This document shows, in pieces, positions 36,683 through 45,547 of a stretch of DNA of 64,000 bases. Origin of the DNA: JBJHDF01 sp050486405 (GTDB taxonomy: Bacteria; Pseudomonadota; Gammaproteobacteria; Pseudomonadales; Cellvibrionaceae); NCBI GenBank assembly GCA_050486405.1, contig JBJHDF010000008.1, positions 1 through 64,000 on the forward strand, given 5' to 3'. Positions within the stretch are counted from its first letter, which is position 1; every line of letters starts with the position of its first letter. The notes under the pieces are model-generated. The model saw only the letters and a program-made list of their open reading frames with translations, was not told the origin of the DNA and did not search any database. Position numbers and translations under genes: made by a program.

Positions 36683-37315
36683 ATGATCACCGGTTGGTTC
36701 AAACGCTTTCGGAAAAGCAGTGCCATTGCGCTGCTGTGGCTCGTTCTTACACCCGCCGCCCTGGCGGAGGAGCCGGTGGTACTGGTGGTGGGCGACAGCC
36801 TGAGCGCCGCCTACGGCATCGATCTTGACGACGGCTGGGTGCGGCTGCTGGAACAGCGGCTGGCCACCGAGAACTATCCCCACCGGGTGGTCAACGGCAG
36901 CATCAGCGGCGACACCAGCGGCGGCGGCCTGGCGCGCCTGCCGGCACTGCTGGACGAATACGAACCGGCGGTGGTGATCCTGGAACTGGGCGGCAACGAC
37001 GGCCTGCGCGGTTTTCCCATTCCGGCCATGCGCCGCAATCTGGCCGCCATGATCGAGATGAGCCGGGACATCGGCGCCGAGGTGCTGCTGGTGGGCATGC
37101 AGATTCCCCCCAACTACGGCCAGCGCTACAGCCAGATCTTCGCCACCACCTTTCCCGAGTTGGCGACGGAATACGATGTGGCACTGGTGCCATTTATGCT
37201 GCTGCACTTAGCCACCGACCCGGAACTGATGCAAGCCGACGGCATCCACCCGGTAGCCAGCGCTCAACCGCAAATACTGGACAATATCTGGCCGTATTTG
37301 CAGCCGTTGCTGTAG
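36683..37315 (+). CDS. tesA: Periplasmic acyl-CoA thioesterase I / arylesterase
   Basis: A 210-residue SGNH hydrolase with a signal peptide (cut after ALA at residue 28). Block I GDSLS carries nucleophile S39, block III GGNDGLRG the oxyanion Asn, and block V DGIHP the Asp-His pair. TesA cleaves thioesters and esters in the periplasm. The frame extends to 36671, but GGGAG lies eight bases before ATG 36683. Divergent from ybbAP, the E. coli arrangement. Confidence 0.92.
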   Translation: MITGWFKRFRKSSAIALLWLVLTPAALAEEPVVLVVGDSLSAAYGIDLDDGWVRLLEQRLATENYPHRVVNGSISGDTSGGGLARLPALLDEYEPAVVILELGGNDGLRGFPIPAMRRNLAAMIEMSRDIGAEVLLVGMQIPPNYGQRYSQIFATTFPELATEYDVALVPFMLLHLATDPELMQADGIHPVASAQPQILDNIWPYLQPLL

Positions 37316-37344
37316 ATTAAGGGTCGTATTTTTCTCGTGAGGTG

Positions 37345-37375
37345 CCAACCTCCTTAAACCGTGTCGCTTCGAACT
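37345..37375 (+). repeat. Inverted repeat flanking the small membrane gene, left copy
   Basis: CCAACCTCCTTAAACCGTGT and the following CGCTTCGAACT match the reverse complement of 38048-38079 at most positions. The matching parts encode FEATRFKEVG and FEVTMFKEVG in the corresponding frames. Confidence 0.45.
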
Positions 37376-37449
37376 CGGAAAAAGAGCGAAGTACTTTCTT
37401 GTTTAAGGGGTGGAGTTTGTCTTTTGCAATTTGTCGCGAGGAGATCAGA

Positions 37450-37761
37450 ATGGGCAAATCCAGTAGTATCGCAATTCTTGCTGTAATCATCGGCCCGATG
37501 CTTTTTGGACTCTGCGTATCCGCATTGCTTGGCATCCCCTACCCCATATTAGCGCTTGTGGCAGGCACAGCGGCAATACTTGGCGTTACGCTCCTCGTCA
37601 TGTCGAAGTGGCCCAAGCTATGTAGCGGGGATTTTTTCTCATTTGGCCCGGCGACCACGAAACCCCGACTGATGAAATACTACCTAGCTGCCTATGGGTT
37701 TATCGTACTGACCATCTGCAGCTCGACTGCGCTGATTTCTTCACTTGCCGTTGTTTATTAG
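37450..37761 (+). CDS. Small hypothetical membrane protein
   Basis: A 103-residue protein with three hydrophobic segments (about 6-27, 32-54 and 78-101) and no recognised family. ATG 37450 has GAGGAG seven bases upstream, so it is probably translated. The base composition is closer to the AT-rich accessory genes than to tesA or recJ. It lies inside a repeat-rich patch (an inverted repeat pair plus two palindromic elements), so it is probably a recent arrival. Confidence 0.5.
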   Translation: MGKSSSIAILAVIIGPMLFGLCVSALLGIPYPILALVAGTAAILGVTLLVMSKWPKLCSGDFFSFGPATTKPRLMKYYLAAYGFIVLTICSSTALISSLAVVY

Positions 37762-37859
37762 ATCGGCAATCAATGTTGTTACGTTAGAGAAACGCGAAAA
37801 TTCAGGTCTTGCGGGGCAAAGGCAATCAGGTTTGGGTGCCTCTAAGAGGGGCGGCCAGT

Positions 37860-38004
37860 GAAGTCGGTAGCGCCTTTGGCAAACGCAGTGAATACATCCC
37901 TGTAGCTCCCGCGCGTCATTGCGGCAACTGCTCCTGCGTTGCTCTACCTCCTGCATCCATGCAGTCGCCCTGACGCGAGGGTTGCCAAAGACGCTACCGA
38001 CTTC
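37860..38004. repeat. Palindromic intergenic element, copy B
   Basis: 25-base arms, GAAGTCGGTAGCG... at 37860-37884 and ...CGCTACCGACTTC at 37980-38004, with two mismatches. The core holds GCAGTGAATACATCCCTGTAG and CTGCATCCATGCAG. It resembles copies A and C in layout, with GTGAATACATCC beside GTAAATACGTCC of copy A. Confidence 0.65.
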
Positions 38005-38047
38005 CCTGCCCTCAGTGCTGATTGAAACACTGGTGCTCTGTTATTGT

Positions 38048-38079
38048 AGGTTCGAGGTGACGATGTTCAAGGAGGTTGG
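38048..38079 (-). repeat. Inverted repeat flanking the small membrane gene, right copy
   Basis: Partner of 37345-37375; it runs into the left arm of palindromic copy C. Confidence 0.45.
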
Positions 38080-38174
38080 GGTAGTGCTTCCGGGACCGTA
38101 CACCGCATGGATGCGGTGTTCGAGCCCCCAGGGATGGGTTTACGGCGAGACCCGGAAGCACTACCCCAACCTCC
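38071..38174. repeat. Palindromic intergenic element, copy C
   Basis: Perfect 24-base inverted arms (38071-38094 and 38151-38174, with inner ends TTCCGGG and CCCGGAA) around a 56-base core: ACCGTACACCGCATGGATGC, then GTTCGAGCC and GTTTACGGCG. The whole could fold as one long hairpin in RNA or single-stranded DNA. With copy B it fills the gap before recJ; no gene is visible in 37762-38225. Confidence 0.85.
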
Positions 38175-38225
38175 GCCGTTGGCACCCAAGCTAAAAATAC
38201 ATTCTTTAACGCTGAGCTCTGCAAA

Positions 38226-39962
38226 TCACGCTTCAACAGCCTCAAGATACTGCACTATCAACTGCAAACTGCGTCGGCCACGGTATTCGTTGACATCCAG
38301 GCGATAGGCGAGGCGTACGCGATTGATCGAGGGGTTGGGCCATTGTTCGGTATCGATATTGAAAGCGATGGCATCCACCAGTTGCTGACCTTCGCTGTCC
38401 CGGGCCAGGGTCATTTTCAGGTGTTTTTCTCCCACCAGTCGCTGCTGCACCAACCGAAACTCGCCATCGAACAGCGGCTCCGGAAAGTGCTGCCCCCAGG
38501 GGCCCGCCTCACGTACCTGCACTGCAAGATTCAGATCGAACTCCTCCTCCTGCAGAGGGCCGTCTGTCACCAGTATCGCGTCCAGATCTTCCTCGCGTAA
38601 CTGCCGCCGAACCTCCGCATCAAAGGCCCGTGAAAACTCGTCAAAACGTTCGTGCTCCAGTGTCAGGCCCGCTGCCATGGCGTGACCGCCGAAGCGCGTG
38701 AGCAGCCCCGGATGGGAAGCAGCCACCGCGTCCAGCGCATCGCGGATATGCAAGCCGGGAATCGAGCGCGCCGAACCCTTGATTTCGCCTTCGTCGCCAT
38801 CGGCAAACACAATAACGGGCCGGTGAAAGTGATCCTTGATGCGCGAGGCAAGAATACCAACCACACCCTGATGCCAGCGAGCGTCGTAGAGACACAGGCC
38901 CCAGGGCAAGGACTGATCCGGTTCACGCAGCAGTTCGTTGAGCAACTCCATGGCCTCGCGCTGCATACCGGATTCGATGGTTTTGCGATCGCGGTTGAAG
39001 TCGTCCAGAGACAGCGCCATTTCCCGGGCCAGATCGGGACTGTCGCAGAGCAGGCACTGGATACCCAGGGACATGTCATCGAGACGTCCGGCGGCGTTGA
39101 GCCGCGGGCCTACGGCGAAACCCAGATCCGTCGCCACCAGGCGACTGGCGTGACGACCGGCCACCTGCAGCAATTCCATGATGCCGGGGCGGGCGATGCC
39201 GGCGCGAATGCGGCGGAGGCCCTGCTCCACCAGTATGCGATTATTCCGATCCAGGGGTACTACGTCCGCGACTGTACCCAGAGCCACCAGATCGAGAAAG
39301 TCGGCCATGTTCGGCTCGGGAATGCCCCGTTCGGCAAACCAGTTGCGCTGGCGCAGTTCGCCGCGTAGCGCGTTCATGACATAGAAAATCACGCCGACCC
39401 CGGCGAGATTCTTGCTCGGAAAAGGGCAGCCGGGCTGATTGGGGTTGACGATGGCGTCAGCCTCGGGCAGCGTCTCGCCGGGCAGATGGTGGTCAGTGAC
39501 GACCACGGAAATTCCCAGTTCCCGGGCGGCGGCAACGCCTTCGACACTGGAGATGCCGTTGTCCACGGTAATGATCAGATCGGGAGAAAGCCCGGCGGCC
39601 ACCCGAACGATTTCCGGCGTCAGGCCATAGCCGTACTCAAATCGGTTGGGGACCAGAAAATCCACCGACTGGTGACCCATGGCACGCAGTGCCAATACCG
39701 ACAGGGCGCAGCTGGTGGCGCCGTCGGCGTCGAAGTCACCGACTACCAGAATCCTAGCGTCACCGAGTACCGCGTCGGCCAGCAGGGACACCGCCGCGTC
39801 CAGCCCCTTGAAGTCCGGACGCAGCAGTTGTGAGAGCTGGTACTGCAGATCTTCCGCGCTGGCGACGCCGCGAGCCAGGTATACCCGCTGCAACAGCGGC
39901 GGCAGAGCGCCGCCGAGATCTGTAGCGGTAGTGATCTCACGGCGGCGAATAGCTTTTTGCAT
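38226..39962 (-). CDS. recJ: Single-stranded-DNA-specific exonuclease RecJ
   Basis: A 578-residue DHH-superfamily 5'-3' exonuclease acting in recombination and mismatch repair. Catalytic motifs: GDFDADGATS (75-84), DNGISS (134-139) and TDHHLPG (156-162), followed by the DHHA1 domain (FADGDEGEIKGSARS, GGHAMAAGL). Length equals the E. coli protein. Its ATG overlaps the stop of the upstream thuA-like gene (ATGA). In Pseudomonas recJ follows the thrC region as here, but without the ThuA gene between (from memory). Confidence 0.95.
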   Translation of the reverse strand: MQKAIRRREITTATDLGGALPPLLQRVYLARGVASAEDLQYQLSQLLRPDFKGLDAAVSLLADAVLGDARILVVGDFDADGATSCALSVLALRAMGHQSVDFLVPNRFEYGYGLTPEIVRVAAGLSPDLIITVDNGISSVEGVAAARELGISVVVTDHHLPGETLPEADAIVNPNQPGCPFPSKNLAGVGVIFYVMNALRGELRQRNWFAERGIPEPNMADFLDLVALGTVADVVPLDRNNRILVEQGLRRIRAGIARPGIMELLQVAGRHASRLVATDLGFAVGPRLNAAGRLDDMSLGIQCLLCDSPDLAREMALSLDDFNRDRKTIESGMQREAMELLNELLREPDQSLPWGLCLYDARWHQGVVGILASRIKDHFHRPVIVFADGDEGEIKGSARSIPGLHIRDALDAVAASHPGLLTRFGGHAMAAGLTLEHERFDEFSRAFDAEVRRQLREEDLDAILVTDGPLQEEEFDLNLAVQVREAGPWGQHFPEPLFDGEFRLVQQRLVGEKHLKMTLARDSEGQQLVDAIAFNIDTEQWPNPSINRVRLAYRLDVNEYRGRRSLQLIVQYLEAVEA

Positions 39963-40768
39963 CAGTCGTTGTCGGGCCAGTTACGTCCCATGGCATAGAG
40001 AATGCCGCCGAGTATGTGCTTCAGAAAGAGCGGTTCGGAGTAGCTCTCCCGGGTGTGGCCACCCGCCGTATAAAAAGCCCTGCCACCATCGTACTCATGA
40101 TACCAGGCGATGGGGTGGCTTTCACCGTGGGTGCCACCTTCATAGGTTTTCTCGTCCAGGTTCAGCAGTACCGTGACTTCCTCGTTCATGGCCTGGAAGT
40201 TATACCACTCGTCGTATCGACGCCAGCGGTTGCCCTCAATATGCCCTTTCAGTATCGACGTTGACGGATGATCATAGGTGATCACTTCCTTCTCCGCGTA
40301 CTGGTTCTCCGGGTGACTGGCAAACTGAGCGCCTACCAACTTGGTATACCAGGGCCAGTCGTATTCGCTGTCGGTAGCCGCGTGGATACCCACGAAGCCC
40401 CCACCATTTTGAATGTAGCCCTGGAATGCCTTGCGTTGTTCATCGTTGAACAACTCACCAGATGTGCTTAAAAAAACCACCGCATCATAAGACGCCAGAA
40501 TTTCCGGACGAAATACCGAGGCGTTTTCGGTAATGTCCACATTGATTTCTGCTTTTTCACCGAGCTTCAACAGCGCCAACTTGGCGTCGGGGATAGAATC
40601 ATGGCGCCACCCGGCTGTCTTGGCAAACACCAGTATGCTGCCGTCCCTGTAGTCACGGCCGGGACGACGTTCTTCAGCATAAGTCAAGTTCATGGTTAAC
40701 ACCGCAACTATGAGCACGCTGACAACCAGTGCCAGTCGGCATGATGAATTTATCGTTAGTGGTTTCAT
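39962..40768 (-). CDS. Exported ThuA-domain protein
   Basis: A 268-residue protein with a signal peptide (about residues 1-31, ending TYA-E) and a ThuA-like, glutamine-amidotransferase-type domain: ILVFAKTAGWRHDSI, YDAVVFLSTSGELF, GGGFVGIHAATDSEYDW and AWYHEYDGGRAFYTAGGHT. Related proteins are linked to sugar utilisation (trehalose) and occur as secreted domains in polysaccharide degraders. ATG 40768 has AGGAGA eight bases upstream. It sits between thrC and recJ and overlaps recJ by four bases. Confidence 0.8.
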   Translation of the reverse strand: MKPLTINSSCRLALVVSVLIVAVLTMNLTYAEERRPGRDYRDGSILVFAKTAGWRHDSIPDAKLALLKLGEKAEINVDITENASVFRPEILASYDAVVFLSTSGELFNDEQRKAFQGYIQNGGGFVGIHAATDSEYDWPWYTKLVGAQFASHPENQYAEKEVITYDHPSTSILKGHIEGNRWRRYDEWYNFQAMNEEVTVLLNLDEKTYEGGTHGESHPIAWYHEYDGGRAFYTAGGHTRESYSEPLFLKHILGGILYAMGRNWPDND

Positions 40769-40801
40769 TATCTTTCTCCTGCTCAGGCATCGATACATAC
40801 C

Positions 40802-40821
40802 GTTGATCCAACTGGATCAAC
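40802..40821 (-). other. Hairpin between thrC and thuA-like gene
   Basis: GTTGATCC-AGTT-GGATCAAC, a perfect 8-bp stem 22 bases past the thrC stop, with no T-run after it. It may be an mRNA end-stabilising or Rho-related structure. Confidence 0.35.
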
Positions 40822-40842
40822 AATGAGACACAGACCGCGCAA

Positions 40843-42240
40843 TCAACTCCGCAAGGTTTCGGCAATATACTTCTGCACCTGCCCAATTTGTGCAGATAGC
40901 ACGGCGTAGCGTTCCTCTCGCTGAAACAGGTCAGCCATATGATGCGGCAAACGCGGATCGGCTTCTTGACCGGCTTTGCGTACCGCTTCCGGGAATTTGG
41001 CCGGATGTGCCGTAGCCAGACACACCATGGGAATATCCTGCCGCCTGCGGGTCTTTCTTGCCGCAACCACACCAATAGCAGTATGCGGGTCCAGCAGATA
41101 CTCGCAGCGATCATACATATCGCGGATCATGTCCACGGTGGTTGCATCATCCACCCGCCAACTACTGAACAGGGCGCGGGCACGGGCCAAGGCACCTTCA
41201 TGCAAATGCATGGCGCCGGCTTTAAAATCTTCCATAAGCCGCCGGATAGCAGCACCGTCGCGATCATAGAGGTCGAACAACATACGCTCAAAGTTGCTTG
41301 ACACCATGATATCCATACTGGGAGAGAGGGTATGCTGCAACTGACTTTTGCTATGGTCATTGTCGCTGATACAGCGATGCAGTATATCGTTGCTGTTGGT
41401 GGCTATAACCAACTGATCGATGGGAAGGCCCATCTGCCGCGCGAGATAACCCGCAAAGATATCGCCGAAATTTCCTGTGGGTACAGAAAAGGATACGGGG
41501 CGCGAGGGTCCACCCAGCGCCAGAGATGCGTAGAAATAATAAACTATCTGAGCCATGATCCGCGCCCAGTTGATGGAGTTAACCGCCACCAATTGCCTGT
41601 CCTTCGGCAAAAAGGACTGGTCGCCAAAACTGGCCTTGACCAAGTTCTGGCAATCGTCAAAGTTGCCTTCGATGGCAATGTTGTGAACATTGTCCTCCAG
41701 CACAGTCGTCATCTGCCGGCGCTGCACATCGGATACCCGCTGGTGCGGATGCAGAATGTAGATATCGATATTGTCGCAGCGGCGGCAACCTTCGATGGCG
41801 GCGGAGCCGGTGTCGCCGGAGGTTGCACCCATCACCACCACTCGTTGCTTGCGTCTGGTCAGCAGGTGATCCAGCAGGTGGCCGAGAAACTGCAGGGCGA
41901 AATCCTTGAACGCCAGCGTTGGCCCCTGAAACAGCTCCAGCACCCACTCATTATGGCCTGTCTGCACCAAGGGTGCGATAGCGTCATGACGAAAACCACT
42001 GTACGCTTCGGCGATAATCTGGCGCAACTCTGCATCGGACACAGCTCCGGCTACAAAGGGAGACATGATACGCTCGGCCAGCTCCAGGTAGTTGAGGCCA
42101 GCCCAAGAGGCTATTTCCTCCTGATCAAACCGAGGCAGCTCTTGCGGTACATAGAGCCCACCGTCCGGCGCCAAGCCGGTGAGAACCACTTCTTCAAACG
42201 TCAGAGCCGGTGCCTGACCACGGGTACTGATATATTTCAC
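40843..42240 (-). CDS. thrC: Threonine synthase
   Basis: A 465-residue PLP enzyme that turns O-phosphohomoserine into threonine. N-terminal MKYISTRGQAPALTFEEVVL is typical; the PLP lysine is K112 in LAFKDFALQFL; the phosphate-binding loop is GATSGDTGSAA; and SFSVPTGNFGDIFAGY is the second PLP contact. This is the longer fold-type II class found in gammaproteobacteria. It follows hom by 40 bases and is surely its operon partner. Confidence 0.95.
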   Translation of the reverse strand: MKYISTRGQAPALTFEEVVLTGLAPDGGLYVPQELPRFDQEEIASWAGLNYLELAERIMSPFVAGAVSDAELRQIIAEAYSGFRHDAIAPLVQTGHNEWVLELFQGPTLAFKDFALQFLGHLLDHLLTRRKQRVVVMGATSGDTGSAAIEGCRRCDNIDIYILHPHQRVSDVQRRQMTTVLEDNVHNIAIEGNFDDCQNLVKASFGDQSFLPKDRQLVAVNSINWARIMAQIVYYFYASLALGGPSRPVSFSVPTGNFGDIFAGYLARQMGLPIDQLVIATNSNDILHRCISDNDHSKSQLQHTLSPSMDIMVSSNFERMLFDLYDRDGAAIRRLMEDFKAGAMHLHEGALARARALFSSWRVDDATTVDMIRDMYDRCEYLLDPHTAIGVVAARKTRRRQDIPMVCLATAHPAKFPEAVRKAGQEADPRLPHHMADLFQREERYAVLSAQIGQVQKYIAETLRS

Positions 42241-42280
42241 GGTTTTACCTGTTCGCTTGTCTTTTCAACTTCAACAGATT

Positions 42281-43585
42281 TTATTTCAACAGTTCTACAC
42301 GAATGCGTGTTACCGGCCCGGTGATGGAACTGAGCGCTTCTATCTTGGTAATGGCTTCAACCAACTGCTTTTCCTGTGAGCGGTTGGTGAGCAGAATCAG
42401 CGGCACTATTTCTTCGTCCTCCGGCGGCTCCTTCTGAATCAGAGCCTCGATGCTGATACCCAAGTCACTGAGTATCTGTGCCACCTGGGAGAGCACACCC
42501 GGTTTGTCCAGCGCCGACATGCGCAGGTAGTAAGCGGTCTCCACCTCTTCAATGGGCAGAATTTCCTGCTCGGACAGTGCCGTCTGCTGGAAGCCGAGGT
42601 ACGGTACCCGGTGTTCCGGACTGGCGGTCAAAGTGCGCGCCACATCGATGATATCGGCAATAACACCGGACGCTGTCGGTTCGGCGCCGGCGCCGGCGCC
42701 GTAGTAGAGTGTGGGACCAACAGCATCGCCCTTCACCAGTACGGCGTTCATCACGCCGTCCACATTGGCGATCAGACGCCGTTGAGGAATCAGCGTCGGG
42801 TGCACGCGCAACTCGATACCCTTGGTGGTACGACGGGCAATCCCCAGGTGTTTGATGCGATAGCCAAGTTCCTGGGCATAGGCCACATCCTGAGGTTCCA
42901 CCCGGCTGATACCCTCGGTGAACATCTTGTCAAACTGCAGCGGTATACCGAAGCTAAGCGACGCCAGAATCACCAGCTTGTGGGCGGCATCTATGCCTTC
43001 CACATCAAAGGTGGGGTCCGCCTCGGCGTAGCCCAGAGCCTGGGCCTCCGCCAGTGCCTCGGCAAAGGATTTTCCCTTGTCCCGCATCTCGGTGAGAATA
43101 TAGTTGCCGGTGCCATTGATAATGCCCGCCAGCCATTCGATCTCATTGGCGGCCAAACCTTCGCGGATGGCCTTGATGATGGGAATGCCGCCGGCCACCG
43201 CTGCCTCGAAGGCGACAGTCACACCCCGCTCAGCGGCGGCGGCAAACAGCTCGTTACCGTGTTCGGCAATCAGCGCCTTATTGGCGGTAACCACGTGCTT
43301 GCCATTGTCAATGGCTTTCAGAATCAGTTCCCGGGCGTCGGTGACACCACCGATCAACTCCACCAGAATATCCACCTCGGGGTTTTCCGCCACATCAAAC
43401 ACATTGCGCGTGACGTTATACTCGGAAGTATTACAGCGCAGGCTATCGCGGCGGGCACCAATCTGGCAAATTTCGATATTGCACCCAGCCCTATCATTGA
43501 TGATTTTCCGGTTGCGACGCAACACTTCCACTGTTCCGCTTGCCACAGTACCCAAACCACATATGCCTATTCTTACCGGCTTCAA
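42281..43585 (-). CDS. hom: Homoserine dehydrogenase
   Basis: A 434-residue single-function homoserine dehydrogenase with an NAD(P) domain (GICGLGTVASGT), catalytic domain (GIINGTGNYILTEM, EADPTFDVEGIDAAHK) and C-terminal ACT domain (LDKPGVLSQVAQILSDLGIS) for threonine feedback. The best start is TTG 43585 (MKPVRIGI), with GGGAG seven bases upstream; the TTG at 43606 would add residues absent from homologues. First gene of hom-thrC. About 120 bases separate it from dsbC. Confidence 0.93.
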   Translation of the reverse strand: MKPVRIGICGLGTVASGTVEVLRRNRKIINDRAGCNIEICQIGARRDSLRCNTSEYNVTRNVFDVAENPEVDILVELIGGVTDARELILKAIDNGKHVVTANKALIAEHGNELFAAAAERGVTVAFEAAVAGGIPIIKAIREGLAANEIEWLAGIINGTGNYILTEMRDKGKSFAEALAEAQALGYAEADPTFDVEGIDAAHKLVILASLSFGIPLQFDKMFTEGISRVEPQDVAYAQELGYRIKHLGIARRTTKGIELRVHPTLIPQRRLIANVDGVMNAVLVKGDAVGPTLYYGAGAGAEPTASGVIADIIDVARTLTASPEHRVPYLGFQQTALSEQEILPIEEVETAYYLRMSALDKPGVLSQVAQILSDLGISIEALIQKEPPEDEEIVPLILLTNRSQEKQLVEAITKIEALSSITGPVTRIRVELLK

Positions 43586-43706
43586 AATTTGTCTCCCAAA
43601 CAGCAATGATCAACAGGATTAACTCAGCCAGTGTCGCGAAGCCGGCGGCAACAGACGCAGGAATCCAGACACCCGGAGGAAATTCAAATAACGGACTGAC
43701 GTCGGC

Positions 43707-44480
43707 TTACAGACCCAATTGTTTCGCCAGGTCTTCTGGTGGCATATAACCAGCCATCATGCGACCGTCCGTAAACAGCAGTGCGGGTGTACCGCTGACA
43801 CCAAATTTTCCACCCAGCTCCATCTGCTCGGCCACTGGGTGGTCGTCACACTGTACCGAACTCACACGGCGCAGGTTTTTGAGATCATCCATGGCCTTGT
43901 GCTGGTCCTCCGAACACCAGGCGGTAATCAACTTCTCGCCAGATGGGCTGTCGACACCCGCGCGCGGATACGCCAGATAGCGGATTTCAATGCCCAGATC
44001 GCTGTAGCCGGGCTTGCTTCTGACGCCGTCACGATAGCTTTCGATCTGCTGATGCAGGCGACGGCAGAAGCCACAATCGACGTCGGTGAACACGTATACC
44101 ACCGCCTTGGTCTCGCCTTTGGCGGGAAAATTGATGGTTTTTTCCGGGTCGATACTGGCCACCAATTCCTTGCGCTCCTGCAGGAGATAAGGGTCCTGCA
44201 TTTGCACAAACCCCGTATCGGTAATTTCAAACACATCACCGGCGATAAACTTGCTGCCGTCGGCGCTGACATAAAGGGTTGGTCCACCGCTGATCTGTAC
44301 CTGATACAAGCCCTCAAAAGCAGAAGGACGCACCGCGCCAAAGGACATATCCGGTCGCGCCTGCTGCAGCCGCTCGGCAATGATTTCCTCTGGCGATTGG
44401 GTCTCAGCCAGGGAGACGCCTGTCAGCAGCCCGCAAAGGGCGACAACAAGGGCGGAATGGCGAAATACGGATTTACTCAT
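43707..44480 (-). CDS. dsbC: Thiol:disulfide interchange protein DsbC
   Basis: A 257-residue periplasmic disulfide isomerase. Signal peptide cut after SLA (residue 25), N-terminal dimerisation domain, linker helix, and a thioredoxin domain with active site C136-G-F-C139 and cis-proline region GVSGTPALLF. It rearranges wrong disulfides in exported proteins and depends on DsbD. It lies 59 bases downstream of xerD on the same strand, the usual gammaproteobacterial order. Confidence 0.93.
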   Translation of the reverse strand: MSKSVFRHSALVVALCGLLTGVSLAETQSPEEIIAERLQQARPDMSFGAVRPSAFEGLYQVQISGGPTLYVSADGSKFIAGDVFEITDTGFVQMQDPYLLQERKELVASIDPEKTINFPAKGETKAVVYVFTDVDCGFCRRLHQQIESYRDGVRSKPGYSDLGIEIRYLAYPRAGVDSPSGEKLITAWCSEDQHKAMDDLKNLRRVSSVQCDDHPVAEQMELGGKFGVSGTPALLFTDGRMMAGYMPPEDLAKQLGL

Positions 44481-44539
44481 AACGGTGTCCCAAAATATGT
44501 GTTGTGTCTTTTGTTTACTGTTACTGCCTCGGCAACCCA

Positions 44540-45460
44540 TCACCCCCGGGGGTGGTGCTGCGCGTGCTGGGCCTTCATTCGCGCCCGCGCCACATGGGTG
44601 TATATCTGCGTGGTGGACAGATCGCTGTGGCCAAGCAGCAACTGTACCACACGCAGGTCCGCGCCGTGATTCAGCAGGTGCGTGGCAAAGGCGTGGCGCA
44701 GCGTGTGCGGCGACAGCGGCTTGTCGATCCCCGCCACCTGCGCCCAGTGTTTGATCCGATGCCAGAAGGTCTGGCGGGTCATGGCCCTGGCCCGCTGACT
44801 GGGAAACACCGTCTCACCGGGGCAATTATGCAACAATACCGGCCTGGCTTCACGCAGATAACGCACCAGCCAGGCATTCGCCTCCTCACCCATGGGGACC
44901 AGGCGTTCCTTGCTGCCCTTGCCCATCACCCGCACCACCCCCTGGCGCAGGTTGACCTGGGGCATGGTCAACTCCACCAGTTCACTCACCCGCAGACCGC
45001 AGGCATAGAGCAGCTCCAGCATGGCGCGGTCACGCAAACCCAGCGGATCGTCGGGATTCGGCGCCATCAGCAAGGCTTCGACCTCAGCCTCGGTAAGCAG
45101 TTTCGGCAGGCCCCGGGGCAATTTGGGGTTGTCCACCCGCGCCAGGGGACTCTCCGTCAGGCGTCCCTCCCGCAGTTGGTGGCGATAAAACCCCCGGGCA
45201 CAGGAGAGAAAGCGGGCACTGGAGCGACTGGAAAAGCCCTGGCCGTGGCGCCAGGCCAGATAAGACTGCAACTGCGCTGCCGAGGCCCCCAGCAGTGATC
45301 CGCCCTGCCCCGCCAGCCAGCCGGCCAGGGCAGCCAGATCCCGGCGGTAGGACTGCAGGGTGTTGTCACTGAGCCCCTTTTCCATCCAGATCGCGTCCAA
45401 GTAGGCTTCCAGTACCTGCTGGTCGACGGTGGTAGGCGGTTTGGGGGCGGCTTCACTCAT
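44540..45460 (-). CDS. xerD: Site-specific tyrosine recombinase XerD
   Basis: A 306-residue recombinase that, with XerC, resolves chromosome dimers at dif under FtsK control. The SAM-like N-terminal domain is at about 12-100. The catalytic set is complete: R157 (ACGLRVSEL), K181 (MGKGSKER), H252 and R255 (HTLRHAFATHL), H278 (LLGHSDLSTTQ) and nucleophile Y287 (IYTHV). Position next to dsbC marks it as the housekeeping XerD rather than a phage integrase. Confidence 0.93.
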   Translation of the reverse strand: MSEAAPKPPTTVDQQVLEAYLDAIWMEKGLSDNTLQSYRRDLAALAGWLAGQGGSLLGASAAQLQSYLAWRHGQGFSSRSSARFLSCARGFYRHQLREGRLTESPLARVDNPKLPRGLPKLLTEAEVEALLMAPNPDDPLGLRDRAMLELLYACGLRVSELVELTMPQVNLRQGVVRVMGKGSKERLVPMGEEANAWLVRYLREARPVLLHNCPGETVFPSQRARAMTRQTFWHRIKHWAQVAGIDKPLSPHTLRHAFATHLLNHGADLRVVQLLLGHSDLSTTQIYTHVARARMKAQHAQHHPRG

Positions 45461-45486
45461 AGGCGCTGAACATACCGTTGCGCAAA

Positions 45487-45513
45487 CAAAAAAGCCAGAG
45501 CGATGGGCTCTGG
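45487..45513 (-). terminator. Intrinsic terminator after rplS
   Basis: GCCAGAGC-loop-GCTCTGGC, a strong stem followed on the minus strand by six T, 35 bases past the rplS stop. The plus-strand side has a shorter T-run, so it is mainly one-directional. It separates the ribosomal operon from xerD. Confidence 0.9.
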
Positions 45514-45547
45514 CTTTTCAGGATCACTGGCGATCCAGGCAGTAGGA

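Noticed and set aside
37762..38225. Short frames across the repeat patch before recJ
   Set aside because: They run through palindromic arms in several frames, lack ribosome sites and are explained by the repeats.
44540..45460. XerD as a phage integrase
   Set aside because: Its place next to dsbC and its length match housekeeping XerD; the integrated element begins 15 kb away.
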